64,000 bases of DNA from Brevibacillus porteri (GTDB taxonomy: Bacteria > Bacillota > Bacilli > Brevibacillales > Brevibacillaceae): NCBI RefSeq assembly GCF_003013475.1, contig NZ_PXZO01000023.1, positions 1-64,000 of the forward strand, written 5' to 3'. Positions 8,230-17,361 of this stretch are shown here, in pieces. The notes under the pieces are model-generated. The model was not told the DNA's origin, did no database searches, and worked only from the letters and a program-made list of their open reading frames with translations. The translations under genes were made by a program, and so were the position numbers. Each line of letters opens with the position of its first letter. Position 1 is the first letter of the stretch.

Positions 8230-9257
8230 GTTGCAGCCTTCCTTTCCACCTGCTGCTTTCGTTGTGCGTCGTCAGCCATGGCCTTCGCCTTTTTCGCCTG
8301 CCCTTTTTCGAAAGCAGCCCGGATGCGCGGAACCAATCCTTCTGGCATGAACATAATGATCAGCACGAGAATCGCACCGAACACAATCGTATCCACATCC
8401 CCCTGCAAGCCCGGCACCACTTCACCCAAGAGGATCAGCCCTTCACTGATAAAGCCAATCAGGATGGTCCCGATCAAAGCGCCCCAGATGCTTGTCATCC
8501 CGCCGATGACGACCATCGTCAGAAACTTGATCGACTCGTGCAGTCCGAACGGCTGCGGATCAAGAATTCCCATGTAATGGGCATACAAGCCGCCGGAAAT
8601 ACCAGCGAACATGCCGCTTACTACAAAGGCATTCAGCTTGAACTTGCGGACATCAATTCCCATCGAGGTCGCGGCAATTTCACTTTTGTGAATCGCCCGA
8701 AACGCTCTGCCGACGCGTGAATTCAAGAGATTAAGTGAGAAGAGCAGCACACAGGTGACGACTCCCCAAATCAGAAAGTACATGGATAGCTCGCTTCCAC
8801 CGAAGAAAGTCATCTGCGGAATGCTGATCATCCCGTTTGCTCCCCCTGTGACCGACTCCCATTCCGTAATCCCGATCTGGACGATGTAGCCAAATGCGAG
8901 AGTTGCCATCGCGAGGTAGTAGCCTTGCAGCCCCGCTATCGCTCGCCCGAGGATAAAGGCGAATAACCCTGGAACAACCGCAGCGGCGATGAGACCGACA
9001 AATGGCGGCAGACCGTACTTCGTCGTCAATACAGCCGACGTATAGGCGCCTATCCCCCAAAACGAGGCTTGCCCCAGCGAAATTTGTCCAGCCAGCCCCA
9101 TCACGAGGCATAGCCCGATGGTTACGATTGCTTGAAGACCGATAATAATTCCGACAGATCGATAGTATTCATCTGGCATAACGAATGGGAAAAGAATCAT
9201 CAAAAACAGGTAGATTCCTATGCTTTTGCCCCACTTATCGATGATCTGCTTCATCAT
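8226..9257 (-). CDS. livM: ABC transporter permease LivM
   Basis: The 343-residue protein has about nine to ten hydrophobic segments and the family blocks GLAGQISLGQASFWGIGAYTSA and GGMTSIWGALIGT. It forms the membrane channel with LivH. The start overlaps the livH stop (ATGATGA); the second ATG at 9254 is equally possible since GGAGGG is very close to the first. The last 30 residues are basic and cytoplasmic. Confidence 0.92.
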   Translation of the reverse strand: MMKQIIDKWGKSIGIYLFLMILFPFVMPDEYYRSVGIIIGLQAIVTIGLCLVMGLAGQISLGQASFWGIGAYTSAVLTTKYGLPPFVGLIAAAVVPGLFAFILGRAIAGLQGYYLAMATLAFGYIVQIGITEWESVTGGANGMISIPQMTFFGGSELSMYFLIWGVVTCVLLFSLNLLNSRVGRAFRAIHKSEIAATSMGIDVRKFKLNAFVVSGMFAGISGGLYAHYMGILDPQPFGLHESIKFLTMVVIGGMTSIWGALIGTILIGFISEGLILLGEVVPGLQGDVDTIVFGAILVLIIMFMPEGLVPRIRAAFEKGQAKKAKAMADDAQRKQQVERKAAT

Positions 9258-10132
9258 AGCCCTCCTTTTCCAACGCTACGTTCTCCAAAGATGCCGGATG
9301 GCTTAATCAACAGCATGCCGATCAACACCAGAAAGGCGATCGCGTCTTTCATACCCGAGCTGATGTAACCAGCTCCTAGCGACTCGACGATCCCGAGTAA
9401 AAAGGCGGCTACGGCTGCACCCAATGGATTCCCCAGTCCGCCTAGAATGGCTGCGGAAAAGCCTTTGATTCCGAGCAGCACGCCTATATCGTAGGAGGTT
9501 ACGGAAAGCGGCGCGATCACGATTCCTGCTATCGCTCCTGTCGCTCCACTGATGGCAAAGGCCAGCATACTCATCTTTGTCGGGCTGATCCCCATCAAGC
9601 GAGCTGCCATTGGGTTGACCGAACAGGCGTTAATTTTTTTGCCGAGAATCGTCTTGTCCATCAAGTACCAAAGTAGAAAAAGAATGATAAGAACAGCAGC
9701 CAAAATCCAGATACTTTGTTGCGCGATCATCACGCCGCCGATCGAGATCGGCTCATTGCTCGTAATCGGTTCGAGTGCAAACGCATCTTTTCCCCAAATA
9801 AAGCTGGCAATGCCGCGAATGAGTGTCGAAATCCCTATCGTCAAAATAATCAAACTAATTGGATTAGCCTTTTTGACGTAAGCGATTACGTATTTCTGCA
9901 TCAAAACACCGATCAAGGTGACCAGGAGGATCGCGAGCAATGCCGCCAACCCATATGGAAGATTCATGCCAATTAAGGCAACTGTGACCATTCCGCCCAG
10001 CATCAAAAATTCACCCTGTGCCAGATTAATGACCTTGCTTACGTTGTAAATCGTGATGAAACCAACCGCTACGATCGCGTAAATCCCGCCACTGACGAGG
10101 CCGTTTGCAACGTACTGTAGCAATTCCGTCAT
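9254..10132 (-). CDS. livH: ABC transporter permease LivH
   Basis: The 292-residue protein is the second channel subunit, with about eight hydrophobic segments and the motifs VINLAQGEFLMLGG and GGLGNPLGA. The ATG at 10132 follows AAGGGGGT; the reading to 10165 lacks a site. It is the first gene of the transporter run livHMGF plus binding protein, and a cre-like half-site lies about 50 bp upstream. Confidence 0.92.
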   Translation of the reverse strand: MTELLQYVANGLVSGGIYAIVAVGFITIYNVSKVINLAQGEFLMLGGMVTVALIGMNLPYGLAALLAILLVTLIGVLMQKYVIAYVKKANPISLIILTIGISTLIRGIASFIWGKDAFALEPITSNEPISIGGVMIAQQSIWILAAVLIILFLLWYLMDKTILGKKINACSVNPMAARLMGISPTKMSMLAFAISGATGAIAGIVIAPLSVTSYDIGVLLGIKGFSAAILGGLGNPLGAAVAAFLLGIVESLGAGYISSGMKDAIAFLVLIGMLLIKPSGIFGERSVGKGGL

Positions 10133-10178
10133 ATTCGTGCTGTACCCCCTTTGTTTCGAGTCCACTAAACTACACCCA

Positions 10179-10194
10179 AGTAAAACGCTTACAT
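10179..10194 (-). promoter_or_regulatory. cre-like half-site upstream of the liv operon
   Basis: On the minus strand the sequence ATGTAAGCGTTTTACT contains the left half TGTAAGCGTT of a CcpA site, but the right half departs from consensus. It is weaker than the one upstream of paaA and is listed because the TGTAAGCG core recurs. Confidence 0.25.
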
Positions 10195-10221
10195 TTTAAA
10201 TAATGGAAAATAAATTGAATG

Positions 10222-10251
10222 AAAAAGACCCTAGACGTGCTAGGGCCTTTC
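10222..10251. terminator. Terminator downstream of paaX
   Basis: CCCTAG (10229-10234) and CTAGGG (10240-10245) pair around a five-base loop, and AAAG/CTTT flanks extend the stem. On the minus strand it is followed by TCTTTTTC. It separates paaX from the liv operon and implies that livH has its own promoter in 10133-10221. Confidence 0.8.
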
Positions 10252-10266
10252 CTTCGCAGCTATCGC

Positions 10267-11094
10267 CTATGCGGATGGCGCAGCTTCATACACGGTCTCG
10301 AAGAATCGTACTGCCCCTGGATTCAATAACTGGTAGTAATTTTGGAACAACTGATCCGCCTCTTTGCCCAACCACAGCTCTGGCAACAATTCCTGCGGCA
10401 AATCAGGATCGATGAACAAGAACTTGCGGTATTGGTGGACGAGCTTTGTCTTTTCCACGAAGCAATGGCTATCTGGAACCTCTTCCCCATTGCTAAGTTT
10501 TGCTGAAAGCTGCTCGTATTCTTCTCGGTAGGCATCGATGAAGGCCTTGTATTTTTCATTGATTTCATCGATATCCCAGCATTTCTGCACGAGCTGCTTC
10601 GGATCGCTCCAGCCCATATGCTCTGATGTAAAAATCTCGACATACTCTGTAATCTCGTGTGCTTCCGTCAGGTCCTTCACGCGATCACTGAGGTTATTCG
10701 GGCTGATCCATGTGCTGGTCGTCAGCATCCCGAAGCCCATCCAGCCCAGCTCCTTGCGCAGTTGATCACGCAGCGCTCGACGCTCCTCTGGGATGTTGTA
10801 GCTGGCAATGCACCACTTGCCGTCCCACACATCTGTCTCGACCTTATAAATACGTGCCGCTGCTTCTTCCAGCCGCTTTTTACCGCGCTCGGATACCGAG
10901 TAGAAGCTGCGGTTCCCTACTTTTCGCGATTCCAGCCAGCCTTGGCGAAGCATCCGGGAGATTGCTGCACGAACAGCCGGCTCCGACAGTCCGAATTCCC
11001 CCATCAGCTTGGTCAGACTACCAATCCAGATTTCGCTTCCATAATGGCGGACGTATTCCCCGTAAATTGTAAAAAGCATGGATTGTGGCTTCAC
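10267..11094 (-). CDS. paaX: PaaX-family repressor of phenylacetate catabolism
   Basis: The 275-residue protein matches PaaX: an N-terminal winged helix (SLTKLMGEFGLSEPAVRAAISRMLRQGWL, about residues 27-57) followed by the PaaX central and C-terminal domains. In known systems PaaX represses paa promoters and is released by phenylacetyl-CoA. A GTG start at 11094 is preferred because GGGGGTAG precedes it at 7-9 bp; an ATG at 11121 lacks a properly spaced site. It lies inside the island it probably regulates, with a candidate operator at 11201-11217 in its own upstream region. Confidence 0.88.
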   Translation of the reverse strand: MKPQSMLFTIYGEYVRHYGSEIWIGSLTKLMGEFGLSEPAVRAAISRMLRQGWLESRKVGNRSFYSVSERGKKRLEEAAARIYKVETDVWDGKWCIASYNIPEERRALRDQLRKELGWMGFGMLTTSTWISPNNLSDRVKDLTEAHEITEYVEIFTSEHMGWSDPKQLVQKCWDIDEINEKYKAFIDAYREEYEQLSAKLSNGEEVPDSHCFVEKTKLVHQYRKFLFIDPDLPQELLPELWLGKEADQLFQNYYQLLNPGAVRFFETVYEAAPSA

Positions 11095-11186
11095 GTTTCT
11101 TCTACCCCCAAATCGATTCATACCTATATGCTGTGTGAAATTGTACCATATTCTGTAGGAAGTGCGTGAATCGATCGAGAGTATAT

Positions 11187-11217
11187 GACGATAAAATCAT
11201 ATAACGTAATTTAAACG
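11187..11217 (-). promoter_or_regulatory. Candidate PaaX operator upstream of paaX
   Basis: ATAACGTAATTTAAACG at 11201-11217, with a conserved upstream TGACGA and TCAT context, matches the site before the ethD-paaI unit at 27 of 32 aligned positions (my count by eye). It lies in the 170-bp gap between the FlK-like gene and paaX and suggests autoregulation. Confidence 0.5.
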
Positions 11218-11263
11218 TAATTATAGTAAAACATTTTAAAAGAGTCAATTTATTCTGTCATAT

Positions 11264-11689
11264 TTATGATTTCCCATTTACTTCCTGGTTGATCTCTGCT
11301 TGCAAGGCCTCAAATCGGCGCTTGATTTCGTCCTTTTTGAAGATGGCTTGGACGAACGTACCGAGTCCTACACGATTACGCGTAGTGTCCGCCGTAACCT
11401 CGCACACTACGCGTTTTTCGGTGACCTGCACGCAGGTAGCCCGGAATGTGACCGCTTGACCAATCACTGCTGGGCCGACATGCTTGATGTCTACAGCAAA
11501 TCCCGAGCCCTCTTCATCAGCTTCCAGGTACGGTAAAATGACGCGTCTTCCCGCCCATTCCATGTAATAAATCATGCTGACTGTCGACATCACGGGATGC
11601 ACGACTTGGCCTTCAAAAACAGGCAGCATGTCCTTTGTCACTGTCACAGTAAATTCTTCCGTCGTACCTGGCTGCAGTCTATCTATCAA
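11264..11689 (-). CDS. FlK-like hotdog thioesterase
   Basis: The 141-residue protein is a single hotdog domain of the fluoroacetyl-CoA thioesterase (FlK) type. The helix segment PVMSTVSMIYYMEWAG and the strand VDIKHVGPAVIG carry the Thr/Ser, Glu and His positions used for catalysis in FlK. In a paa operon it may release CoA from stalled aromatic-CoA intermediates. Since the hydratase domain of PaaZ is also a hotdog fold, a role in ring opening cannot be excluded, but the motif favours thioesterase. It lies 27 bp after the PaaJ-like thiolase. Confidence 0.75.
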   Translation of the reverse strand: MIDRLQPGTTEEFTVTVTKDMLPVFEGQVVHPVMSTVSMIYYMEWAGRRVILPYLEADEEGSGFAVDIKHVGPAVIGQAVTFRATCVQVTEKRVVCEVTADTTRNRVGLGTFVQAIFKKDEIKRRFEALQAEINQEVNGKS

Positions 11690-11716
11690 GAGTACCTGCC
11701 TCCCTATCTACCCAAG

Positions 11717-12916
11717 CTACACACGTTCGATAATCGTCGCAATTCCCTGTCCAACTCCAATGCACATCGCAGCCAGCCCGTAACGAGCATCACGACGCTC
11801 CATTTCATTCAGAAGAGTAGTAAGGATGCGCGCTCCGCTACACCCGAGAGGATGGCCCAAAGCAATTGCTCCGCCATTTACGTTGACCAGATCAGGGTTG
11901 ACCCCCAGCTCACGTACGCTCGCTACTGCCTGCGCCGCAAAAGCCTCGTTGAATTCGAACAGATCCATCTGCGTAAGCGACAAGCCTGCCTGCTTCAGTA
12001 CTTTGCGCGTAGCAGGTACAGGTCCAATTCCCATCACGGATGGATCGACACCTGCGACTGCGGATGCAACGATTCTTGCACGAGGCTTCAAGCCGGCTGC
12101 AAGAGCCGCTTCCTGTTCCATGATGAGCAGAGCGCAGGCTCCATCGTTTAGACCGCTGGAGTTGCCTGCTGTGACGCTGCCATCTGCTTGGAATGCTGGT
12201 TTCAGCTTTTGGAGCTGCTCGATGGTCGTCTCTGGACGTGCATGTTCATCGTTCTCAAACAATGTAACCTCGCCTTTGCGCCCTTTCAGTTCTACGGGAA
12301 CGATCTCCGCATCCCACTTTCCTTCTGCTAAGGCACGTGCGTAATTTTGCTGACTGCGCAAAGCAAACTCATCCTGCGTTTCACGGCTAATGCCGTATTG
12401 CTCCGCTACCTTCTCCGCTGTTTCCCCCAAGCTGATCGGCGGATACATCTCTTTCATTTTTTCGTTAACCAATCGCCAGCCCAATGTCGTATCGACCAAC
12501 TGCTGATTGCCGCGCTGAAAAGCCGTGCCTGGCTTCATCATCACCAGCGGAGAGCGTGTCATGCTCTCTGTCCCGCCCGCGATATAGACATGACCTGCTC
12601 CGGCTTTGATTGCATTCGCGCTTTGGTTCACAGCCTCCAGACCTGAACCGCACAGACGGTTCACTGTCACTCCCGGCACTTCGACAGGTAGTCCCGCCAA
12701 CAGAAGTGACATACGCGCGACATTGCGGTTATCTTCCCCAGCCTGATTGGCACAACCCATGATGACATCATCAATCGTCTTCGGATCGATGGAGTTGCGT
12801 TCCAGCAGCTTTTGAATCACCAATGCGCCCAGGTCATCCGGGCGCACATCCTTCAACGCACCACCAATACGACCGATTGGCGTGCGCACAGCATCTATGA
12901 TGACAGGTGTACTCAT
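11717..12916 (-). CDS. paaJ: PaaJ/PcaF-type thiolase (3-oxoadipyl-CoA thiolase)
   Basis: The 399-residue protein is a complete thiolase. Catalytic residues are visible: Cys89 in NRLCGSG, His in GHPLGCSG and the C-terminal Cys in MCIGVGQG. The segment GCANQAGEDNRNVARM is typical of PcaF/PaaJ, which cleave 3-oxoadipyl-CoA and 3-oxo-5,6-dehydrosuberyl-CoA. The start at 12916 has GGAGGAGTGG; the ATG at 12937 overlaps that site. A second thiolase gene lies directly upstream. Confidence 0.9.
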   Translation of the reverse strand: MSTPVIIDAVRTPIGRIGGALKDVRPDDLGALVIQKLLERNSIDPKTIDDVIMGCANQAGEDNRNVARMSLLLAGLPVEVPGVTVNRLCGSGLEAVNQSANAIKAGAGHVYIAGGTESMTRSPLVMMKPGTAFQRGNQQLVDTTLGWRLVNEKMKEMYPPISLGETAEKVAEQYGISRETQDEFALRSQQNYARALAEGKWDAEIVPVELKGRKGEVTLFENDEHARPETTIEQLQKLKPAFQADGSVTAGNSSGLNDGACALLIMEQEAALAAGLKPRARIVASAVAGVDPSVMGIGPVPATRKVLKQAGLSLTQMDLFEFNEAFAAQAVASVRELGVNPDLVNVNGGAIALGHPLGCSGARILTTLLNEMERRDARYGLAAMCIGVGQGIATIIERV

Positions 12917-12950
12917 TCTTCCACTCCTCCCATGCACGAGGGCTTTATTT

Positions 12951-14150
12951 CTATAGCGCTTCTACTAACGTGGCCAATCCTTGACCGCCGCCTATACACA
13001 AAGAAACGATTCCGTATTTCTTTTGGCGACGTCTCAGCTCGAAAAGTATCGTACCTGCCAGTCGGGCACCGCTCATTCCGAGTGGATGACCCAACGCGAT
13101 TGCTCCACCGTTTACATTCGTTTTCAAAGGGTCCAGTCCCAGTTCGCGCATGCAGGCGAGTGACTGGGAAGCAAAAGCTTCATTCAACTCAAATAGATCA
13201 ATTTGATCTACGGTCATGTTCGTTTCTGCGAGCAGCTTACGAATCGCAGCGACCGGACCAATGCCCATAATGCGCGGATCAACACCAGCACTAACAAAAT
13301 GAACAATGCGCCCCAAAGGAGCGATGCCTGTCTTTAGCAGCATTTCTTCATTCATCAGCAGCAAGGCCGCTGCGCCATCGTTGATACCGGAGGAGTTGCC
13401 TGCTGTGACGCTACCATCTTTTCGGAAGGCAGGTCGCAACTTGGACAATGACTCCACACTAGAATCCCTTCTTGGGAATTCATCCGTATCAAACAGCGTT
13501 TCTTCCCCTTTTTTCCCAGTTAACTTGATGGGAATGATCTCATCGCGAAACAGACCTGCCTCTATTGCGTTGATAGCCCGAGACTGGCTCTCTGCTGCAA
13601 AACGATCCTGATCCTCGCGACTGATGCCAAATTGCTCCGCCACGTTTTCCGCTGTATCTCCCATGGTCAGATCGCCATAAAGCGAGACAGGAGCAGAACG
13701 AGGTCCGCCAAAGGACTCGATCAGTATCTGTCCCCCACGTTGATACGGCTGCTCGAATTTTTCCATGATGTACGGTGAACGAGTCAAATTCTCTACACCG
13801 CCTGCCAGCATGACCTGACTATGTCCTGCCTGGATAGACTGCGCAGCCAAATTGACTGCCTCTAGCCCAGATGCACACACCCGATTCACAGTCAGTCCAG
13901 GTATGGTGTCAGGAAGCCCTGCTTTCAACAAACCAACGCGCGCAATGTTAATAAACGGTCCTGCCGATATGACGTTACCCATGATGACCCCATCAACAAT
14001 CTCACCGGATTGTCCTGCCTTCGCAAGCGCTCCATTCAAGACAATGGCTGTCAGGTCGTCGATGGGGGTGTTCTTCAGACTTCCGCCCAGCTTGCCGATT
14101 GGTGTACGTACTGCTGTTGCTATGTACACCTTCTTGGTAGTCAAGCTCAT
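12951..14150 (-). CDS. Second acetyl-CoA acyltransferase (thiolase)
   Basis: This 399-residue thiolase has Cys92 in NRVCASG, His in GHPLGMSG and Cys in LCIGGGQG, so it should be active. It differs from its neighbour in the loop around 45-75 ([19 protein letters not shown]), which points to a different acyl chain. It could take one of the two thiolytic steps that PaaJ alone performs in E. coli, or serve ordinary beta-oxidation. Its ATG overlaps the stop of nothing upstream but its own start overlaps the stop codon of the PaaH C-terminal gene by 4 bp. Confidence 0.9.
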   Translation of the reverse strand: MSLTTKKVYIATAVRTPIGKLGGSLKNTPIDDLTAIVLNGALAKAGQSGEIVDGVIMGNVISAGPFINIARVGLLKAGLPDTIPGLTVNRVCASGLEAVNLAAQSIQAGHSQVMLAGGVENLTRSPYIMEKFEQPYQRGGQILIESFGGPRSAPVSLYGDLTMGDTAENVAEQFGISREDQDRFAAESQSRAINAIEAGLFRDEIIPIKLTGKKGEETLFDTDEFPRRDSSVESLSKLRPAFRKDGSVTAGNSSGINDGAAALLLMNEEMLLKTGIAPLGRIVHFVSAGVDPRIMGIGPVAAIRKLLAETNMTVDQIDLFELNEAFASQSLACMRELGLDPLKTNVNGGAIALGHPLGMSGARLAGTILFELRRRQKKYGIVSLCIGGGQGLATLVEAL

Positions 14151-14902
14151 GCCTCTACACCTACTTTTTCTTCGTACGTGTAAAAGCCTTGCCCACTGCG
14201 TACGCCGACACGCCCTGCCAGCACCAGCTTGCGTAATAGCGGCGCTGTGCGATAACGCTCCTCGGCCAGGTCGCGCTGCAAGCCTCTCGATATCGCAAAA
14301 ATCTCATCCAACCCGATACGATCTGCCCATTCGAGAGGGCCATATGGGTAGTTGGTTCCTTTTTTCATCGCGATATCGATATCGGTAGCGGTTGCCGCTT
14401 TTTCCATCAGCGTAAAGGTAGCCTCGTTGATAATGAGTGTTAAAATGCGTGGGAACACGAGACCTACCTCGTCATTTACGGTCTCCGTTGCTTTCCCGAG
14501 TGATTGAAAGAAGCCTTCCGTTGCTTGAATCGTATCCAGCTCCGTTTGCAGGGCAGGGGCAATCTCGATCAGCTCCCGTTCAACCAAGGGCACGAGCGTT
14601 CCAAATCCGCAAACACGTTCAGGATGCTGTGTCCATGACGCTACCTCCGTCGCTGTAATTGCGAGCGAAGTCGTGATAATCGGTACGTTTGGTGGCAATA
14701 GGTCATCCAGCTCGCGTACCTGCCTCTTTTTCGCCTGCAAATCGACGCTATTTACTTCCACAGCCAATTCAATCAGCTCAGGTTCAGCCATCGCTTCTGC
14801 AAGCGTAAGCACCTGATAACCTCTTTCCACCATCAAATGATTCAACTCTGCGTACAGCGGGCTTGTGCCCACGAGCAATACAGCCTTATTGGTTGTAATC
14901 AT
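14147..14902 (-). CDS. PaaH C-terminal-half homologue (3-hydroxyacyl-CoA dehydrogenase family, catalytic His absent)
   Basis: The 251-residue protein looks like a second 3-hydroxyacyl-CoA dehydrogenase whose N-terminal Rossmann part is degenerate: the GxGxxG loop is replaced by VGTSPLYAEL, and the HPERxxGFH motif reads HPERVCGFG, so Gly101 stands where the catalytic His should be. The C-terminal part, with INEATFTLMEKAATATDIDI and NYPYGPLEWADRIG, resembles the extra C-terminal segment of E. coli PaaH. The start at 14902 has GGGGGAAGG and overlaps the upstream paaH gene by 17 bp. It probably works as a partner subunit of the PaaH-like enzyme, not as an enzyme by itself. Confidence 0.8.
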   Translation of the reverse strand: MITTNKAVLLVGTSPLYAELNHLMVERGYQVLTLAEAMAEPELIELAVEVNSVDLQAKKRQVRELDDLLPPNVPIITTSLAITATEVASWTQHPERVCGFGTLVPLVERELIEIAPALQTELDTIQATEGFFQSLGKATETVNDEVGLVFPRILTLIINEATFTLMEKAATATDIDIAMKKGTNYPYGPLEWADRIGLDEIFAISRGLQRDLAEERYRTAPLLRKLVLAGRVGVRSGQGFYTYEEKVGVEA

Positions 14903-15743
14903 AGAAGCCTTCCCCCGTCTTTCTGCCCAAGCTGCCGGATTGAACCATTTGTTGCTGAATCCGGCTAGGCTTAAATCGTCCTTCATGGAAGAAGTCGGTA
15001 TAGATCGATTTGGTGGTGGCAAAATTGATGTCGATGCCGATCATGTCTTGCAACTCAAACGGTCCCATTTTGAATCCGCCAGCCAGCTTCATAATGCGGT
15101 CAATCTGTTCCACACCCGCCACATGATCGCCCATGATACGCAATGCTTCATTATAGTAAGGCCGCGCGATTCGATTGACGATAAAGCCTGGGGTGTCCGT
15201 CACCAGGACAGGCACCTTGCCCAACTCTTGCGCAAATCGATACGCCACCTCCACATTTTCCTCACTCGATTTTTTCCCGCGAATAACCTCAACCAAGGGC
15301 ATGACGGGTGCCGGATTGAAAAAATGAAATCCGAGAATGCGCTCGGGATGCGAAAGCCCTCCTGCAATCTCCGTAATCGAGATGGAGGAAGTATTCGTTA
15401 GTAAAAGGGCATCCTCTCTGCAAATCACAGAAAGCTGGCTGAAAATGCTTTTTTTCAAATCAAGACGCTCTGGCACCGCTTCGATGACGATATCGCAGTC
15501 TGCCAATTGCTCTATTTCCGATACGAGATGGACCAGCTCTAGCGTCTCTGCCATTTCTTGTTCACTGATTTTGCTTTTCTCCACGTCTTTTGTCAGGATC
15601 GATTCCAAATAGACAAGCGCTTTGTCCAGCACCGCCTGATTTGCATCCAGCAGCATGACCTGATGTCCTTTGCGAGCACAAACGAGAGCGATCCCCGCTC
15701 CCATCGTTCCCGCCCCGATGACGCCTACTGTTTTTATACTCAC
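14886..15743 (-). CDS. paaH: 3-hydroxyadipyl-CoA dehydrogenase, catalytic part (PaaH/FadB2-like)
   Basis: The 285-residue protein is a complete NAD-dependent 3-hydroxyacyl-CoA dehydrogenase: GAGTMG at 10-15 binds NAD, His140 in GFHFFNP and Glu152 in VEVI form the catalytic pair, and the C-terminal helical domain follows. The GTG at 15743 is chosen because AAGGGAGG lies 9 bp before it; the ORF runs on to 15896 only by reading into paaG. E. coli PaaH is about 475 residues; here the job appears to be divided between this gene and the next one, which overlaps its end. Confidence 0.88.
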   Translation of the reverse strand: MSIKTVGVIGAGTMGAGIALVCARKGHQVMLLDANQAVLDKALVYLESILTKDVEKSKISEQEMAETLELVHLVSEIEQLADCDIVIEAVPERLDLKKSIFSQLSVICREDALLLTNTSSISITEIAGGLSHPERILGFHFFNPAPVMPLVEVIRGKKSSEENVEVAYRFAQELGKVPVLVTDTPGFIVNRIARPYYNEALRIMGDHVAGVEQIDRIMKLAGGFKMGPFELQDMIGIDINFATTKSIYTDFFHEGRFKPSRIQQQMVQSGSLGRKTGEGFYDYNQ

Positions 15744-15765
15744 TTGGGCTTGCCTCCCTTCGCCT

Positions 15766-16545
15766 CTAACGGCCTGTAAAACGAGGCGCACGCTTTTCCA
15801 TGAAAGCGGTGACCCCTTCCTTATGATCCGCTGTGCTGCCAGCCGCCTCTTGTGCAAAAGCTTCATATTCCAAGGTCTCTTCCAACCCCATCTCAAGCCC
15901 TTTGTACATCGTGCGCTTGATTAAACCAATCCCCTTCGTCGGCAGTGACGCCAGCTTGCGCGCATACGCCAACGCATCCTCTATGAAGCTCTCCGCAGGG
16001 TACACCTGATTGACCAATCCAATTCGCATTGCTTCCTCAGCAGATACTTTTTCCCCTGTCATCGCCAGCTCCAACGCCTTGCCGATCCCGACGATGCGTG
16101 GCAAGAAATAGCAGCCTCCTGAATCAGGAACGAGCCCGATGTTGACAAAAGCATTGACGAAGGATGCCTTTTCCGATGCCAGGCGAATATCGCACGCTAG
16201 CGCAACACTCATGCCTGCACCTGCTGCTACACCGTTTACTGCTGCAATGATCGGCTTCTCTGTTTTTTGAAACTGAAGGATCATTGGATTATAGCGATCC
16301 CGCAAGAAACCACCGTAATCCACATCTCCCCCTCCAGAAACGTCACTGAGATCCTGACCGGCATTGAACGCCCGCCCTGCTCCGGTAAGAACGATGCAGC
16401 GCACATCCGCATCCTTCTGCGCTTGCTTCAATGCATCGGTGATTTCCTTGTTCATGACGGCTGTAAACGCATTGAATTTGTCCGGACGGTTCAAGGTCAC
16501 TACTGCTACGCCTTCAGACACTTCATAAAGAATCGTTTCGTACAT
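15766..16545 (-). CDS. paaG: PaaG-type isomerase (ring epoxide to oxepin-CoA)
   Basis: The 259-residue crotonase-family protein has the oxyanion-hole segments AGRAFNAGQDL and AAGAGMSVALACD. The catalytic position carries Asp141 in GLVPDSGG, as in PaaG, in place of the Glu of hydratases. PaaG rearranges ring-1,2-epoxyphenylacetyl-CoA to oxepin-CoA. It lies 9 bp after paaF and 22 bp before paaH. Assignment is supported by the Asp and by the position between paaF and paaH. Confidence 0.88.
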   Translation of the reverse strand: MYETILYEVSEGVAVVTLNRPDKFNAFTAVMNKEITDALKQAQKDADVRCIVLTGAGRAFNAGQDLSDVSGGGDVDYGGFLRDRYNPMILQFQKTEKPIIAAVNGVAAGAGMSVALACDIRLASEKASFVNAFVNIGLVPDSGGCYFLPRIVGIGKALELAMTGEKVSAEEAMRIGLVNQVYPAESFIEDALAYARKLASLPTKGIGLIKRTMYKGLEMGLEETLEYEAFAQEAAGSTADHKEGVTAFMEKRAPRFTGR

Positions 16546-16554
16546 GGCCGCCTC

Positions 16555-17328
16555 CTAATTTCCCGTAAAACGGGGTTTGCGCTTCTCCAGAAAAGCTTGC
16601 ATGCCTTCTTTTCGATCTTCGCTTGCCAAAAGAAGATAAAAGCTGTTTCGCTCGTAATCCATCCCCTCTTGAAGGGGAAGATCACCAGCTTTGTACACAG
16701 CTTTTTTGATTACCTGTACCGCGAGCGGCGGTTGCTGGGCGATTTGCTTCGCCAGCTTGAGCGCTTCCTGATAGTACGCCTCCACTGGCACTACCCGATT
16801 GACCAGTCCGTATTTCAACGCTTCTTTGGCCGAAATCGGTTCACCTGTGAGCAGCATCTCCAATGCTTTTCGCTCACCTACCACACGCGTCAGACGCTGT
16901 GTACCACCAGCCCCAGGCATGACTCCAAGCTTGATTTCCGGTTGACCAATGACGGCTGTCTCCGAAGCGATCACGATATCGCAGTTCATCATTAATTCAC
17001 AGCCACCACCGAGCACAAAGCCGCTGACGGCACCAATAATCGGCTTGGAGATAAGCGAGATGCGATCCCAAACCGCGAACTGATTGCGCTTCATGATGTC
17101 GATGGCTGATGCTTCCGCCATTTCATTAATGTCGGCACCCGCTGCGAACGCCCTCGCGTTGCCAGTCAGGATGATCACCCGAATATCCGGGTCGCGGTCC
17201 ATTTGCTCCATCTGTTCAACCAATTCGTCGACGAGCTGCAAATTCAGTGCGTTTAGAATCTTCGGTCGATTCAATGTAATGATACCGACACCATCTTCAC
17301 TGGCTACGCTAATATATTCATAGGCCAT
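16555..17328 (-). CDS. paaF: PaaF-type enoyl-CoA hydratase
   Basis: The 257-residue protein is a typical enoyl-CoA hydratase with both catalytic glutamates: one in LGGGCELMM and one in GQPEIKLGVMPGAGG. In the paa pathway PaaF hydrates 2,3-dehydroadipyl-CoA to 3-hydroxyadipyl-CoA. It stands between paaK and paaG on the same strand. A general fatty-acid crotonase would look alike, so the specific role rests on context. Confidence 0.85.
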   Translation of the reverse strand: MAYEYISVASEDGVGIITLNRPKILNALNLQLVDELVEQMEQMDRDPDIRVIILTGNARAFAAGADINEMAEASAIDIMKRNQFAVWDRISLISKPIIGAVSGFVLGGGCELMMNCDIVIASETAVIGQPEIKLGVMPGAGGTQRLTRVVGERKALEMLLTGEPISAKEALKYGLVNRVVPVEAYYQEALKLAKQIAQQPPLAVQVIKKAVYKAGDLPLQEGMDYERNSFYLLLASEDRKEGMQAFLEKRKPRFTGN

Positions 17329-17361
17329 GAACTGTCACACCCTTTTTTTACAGGAGTTGGT

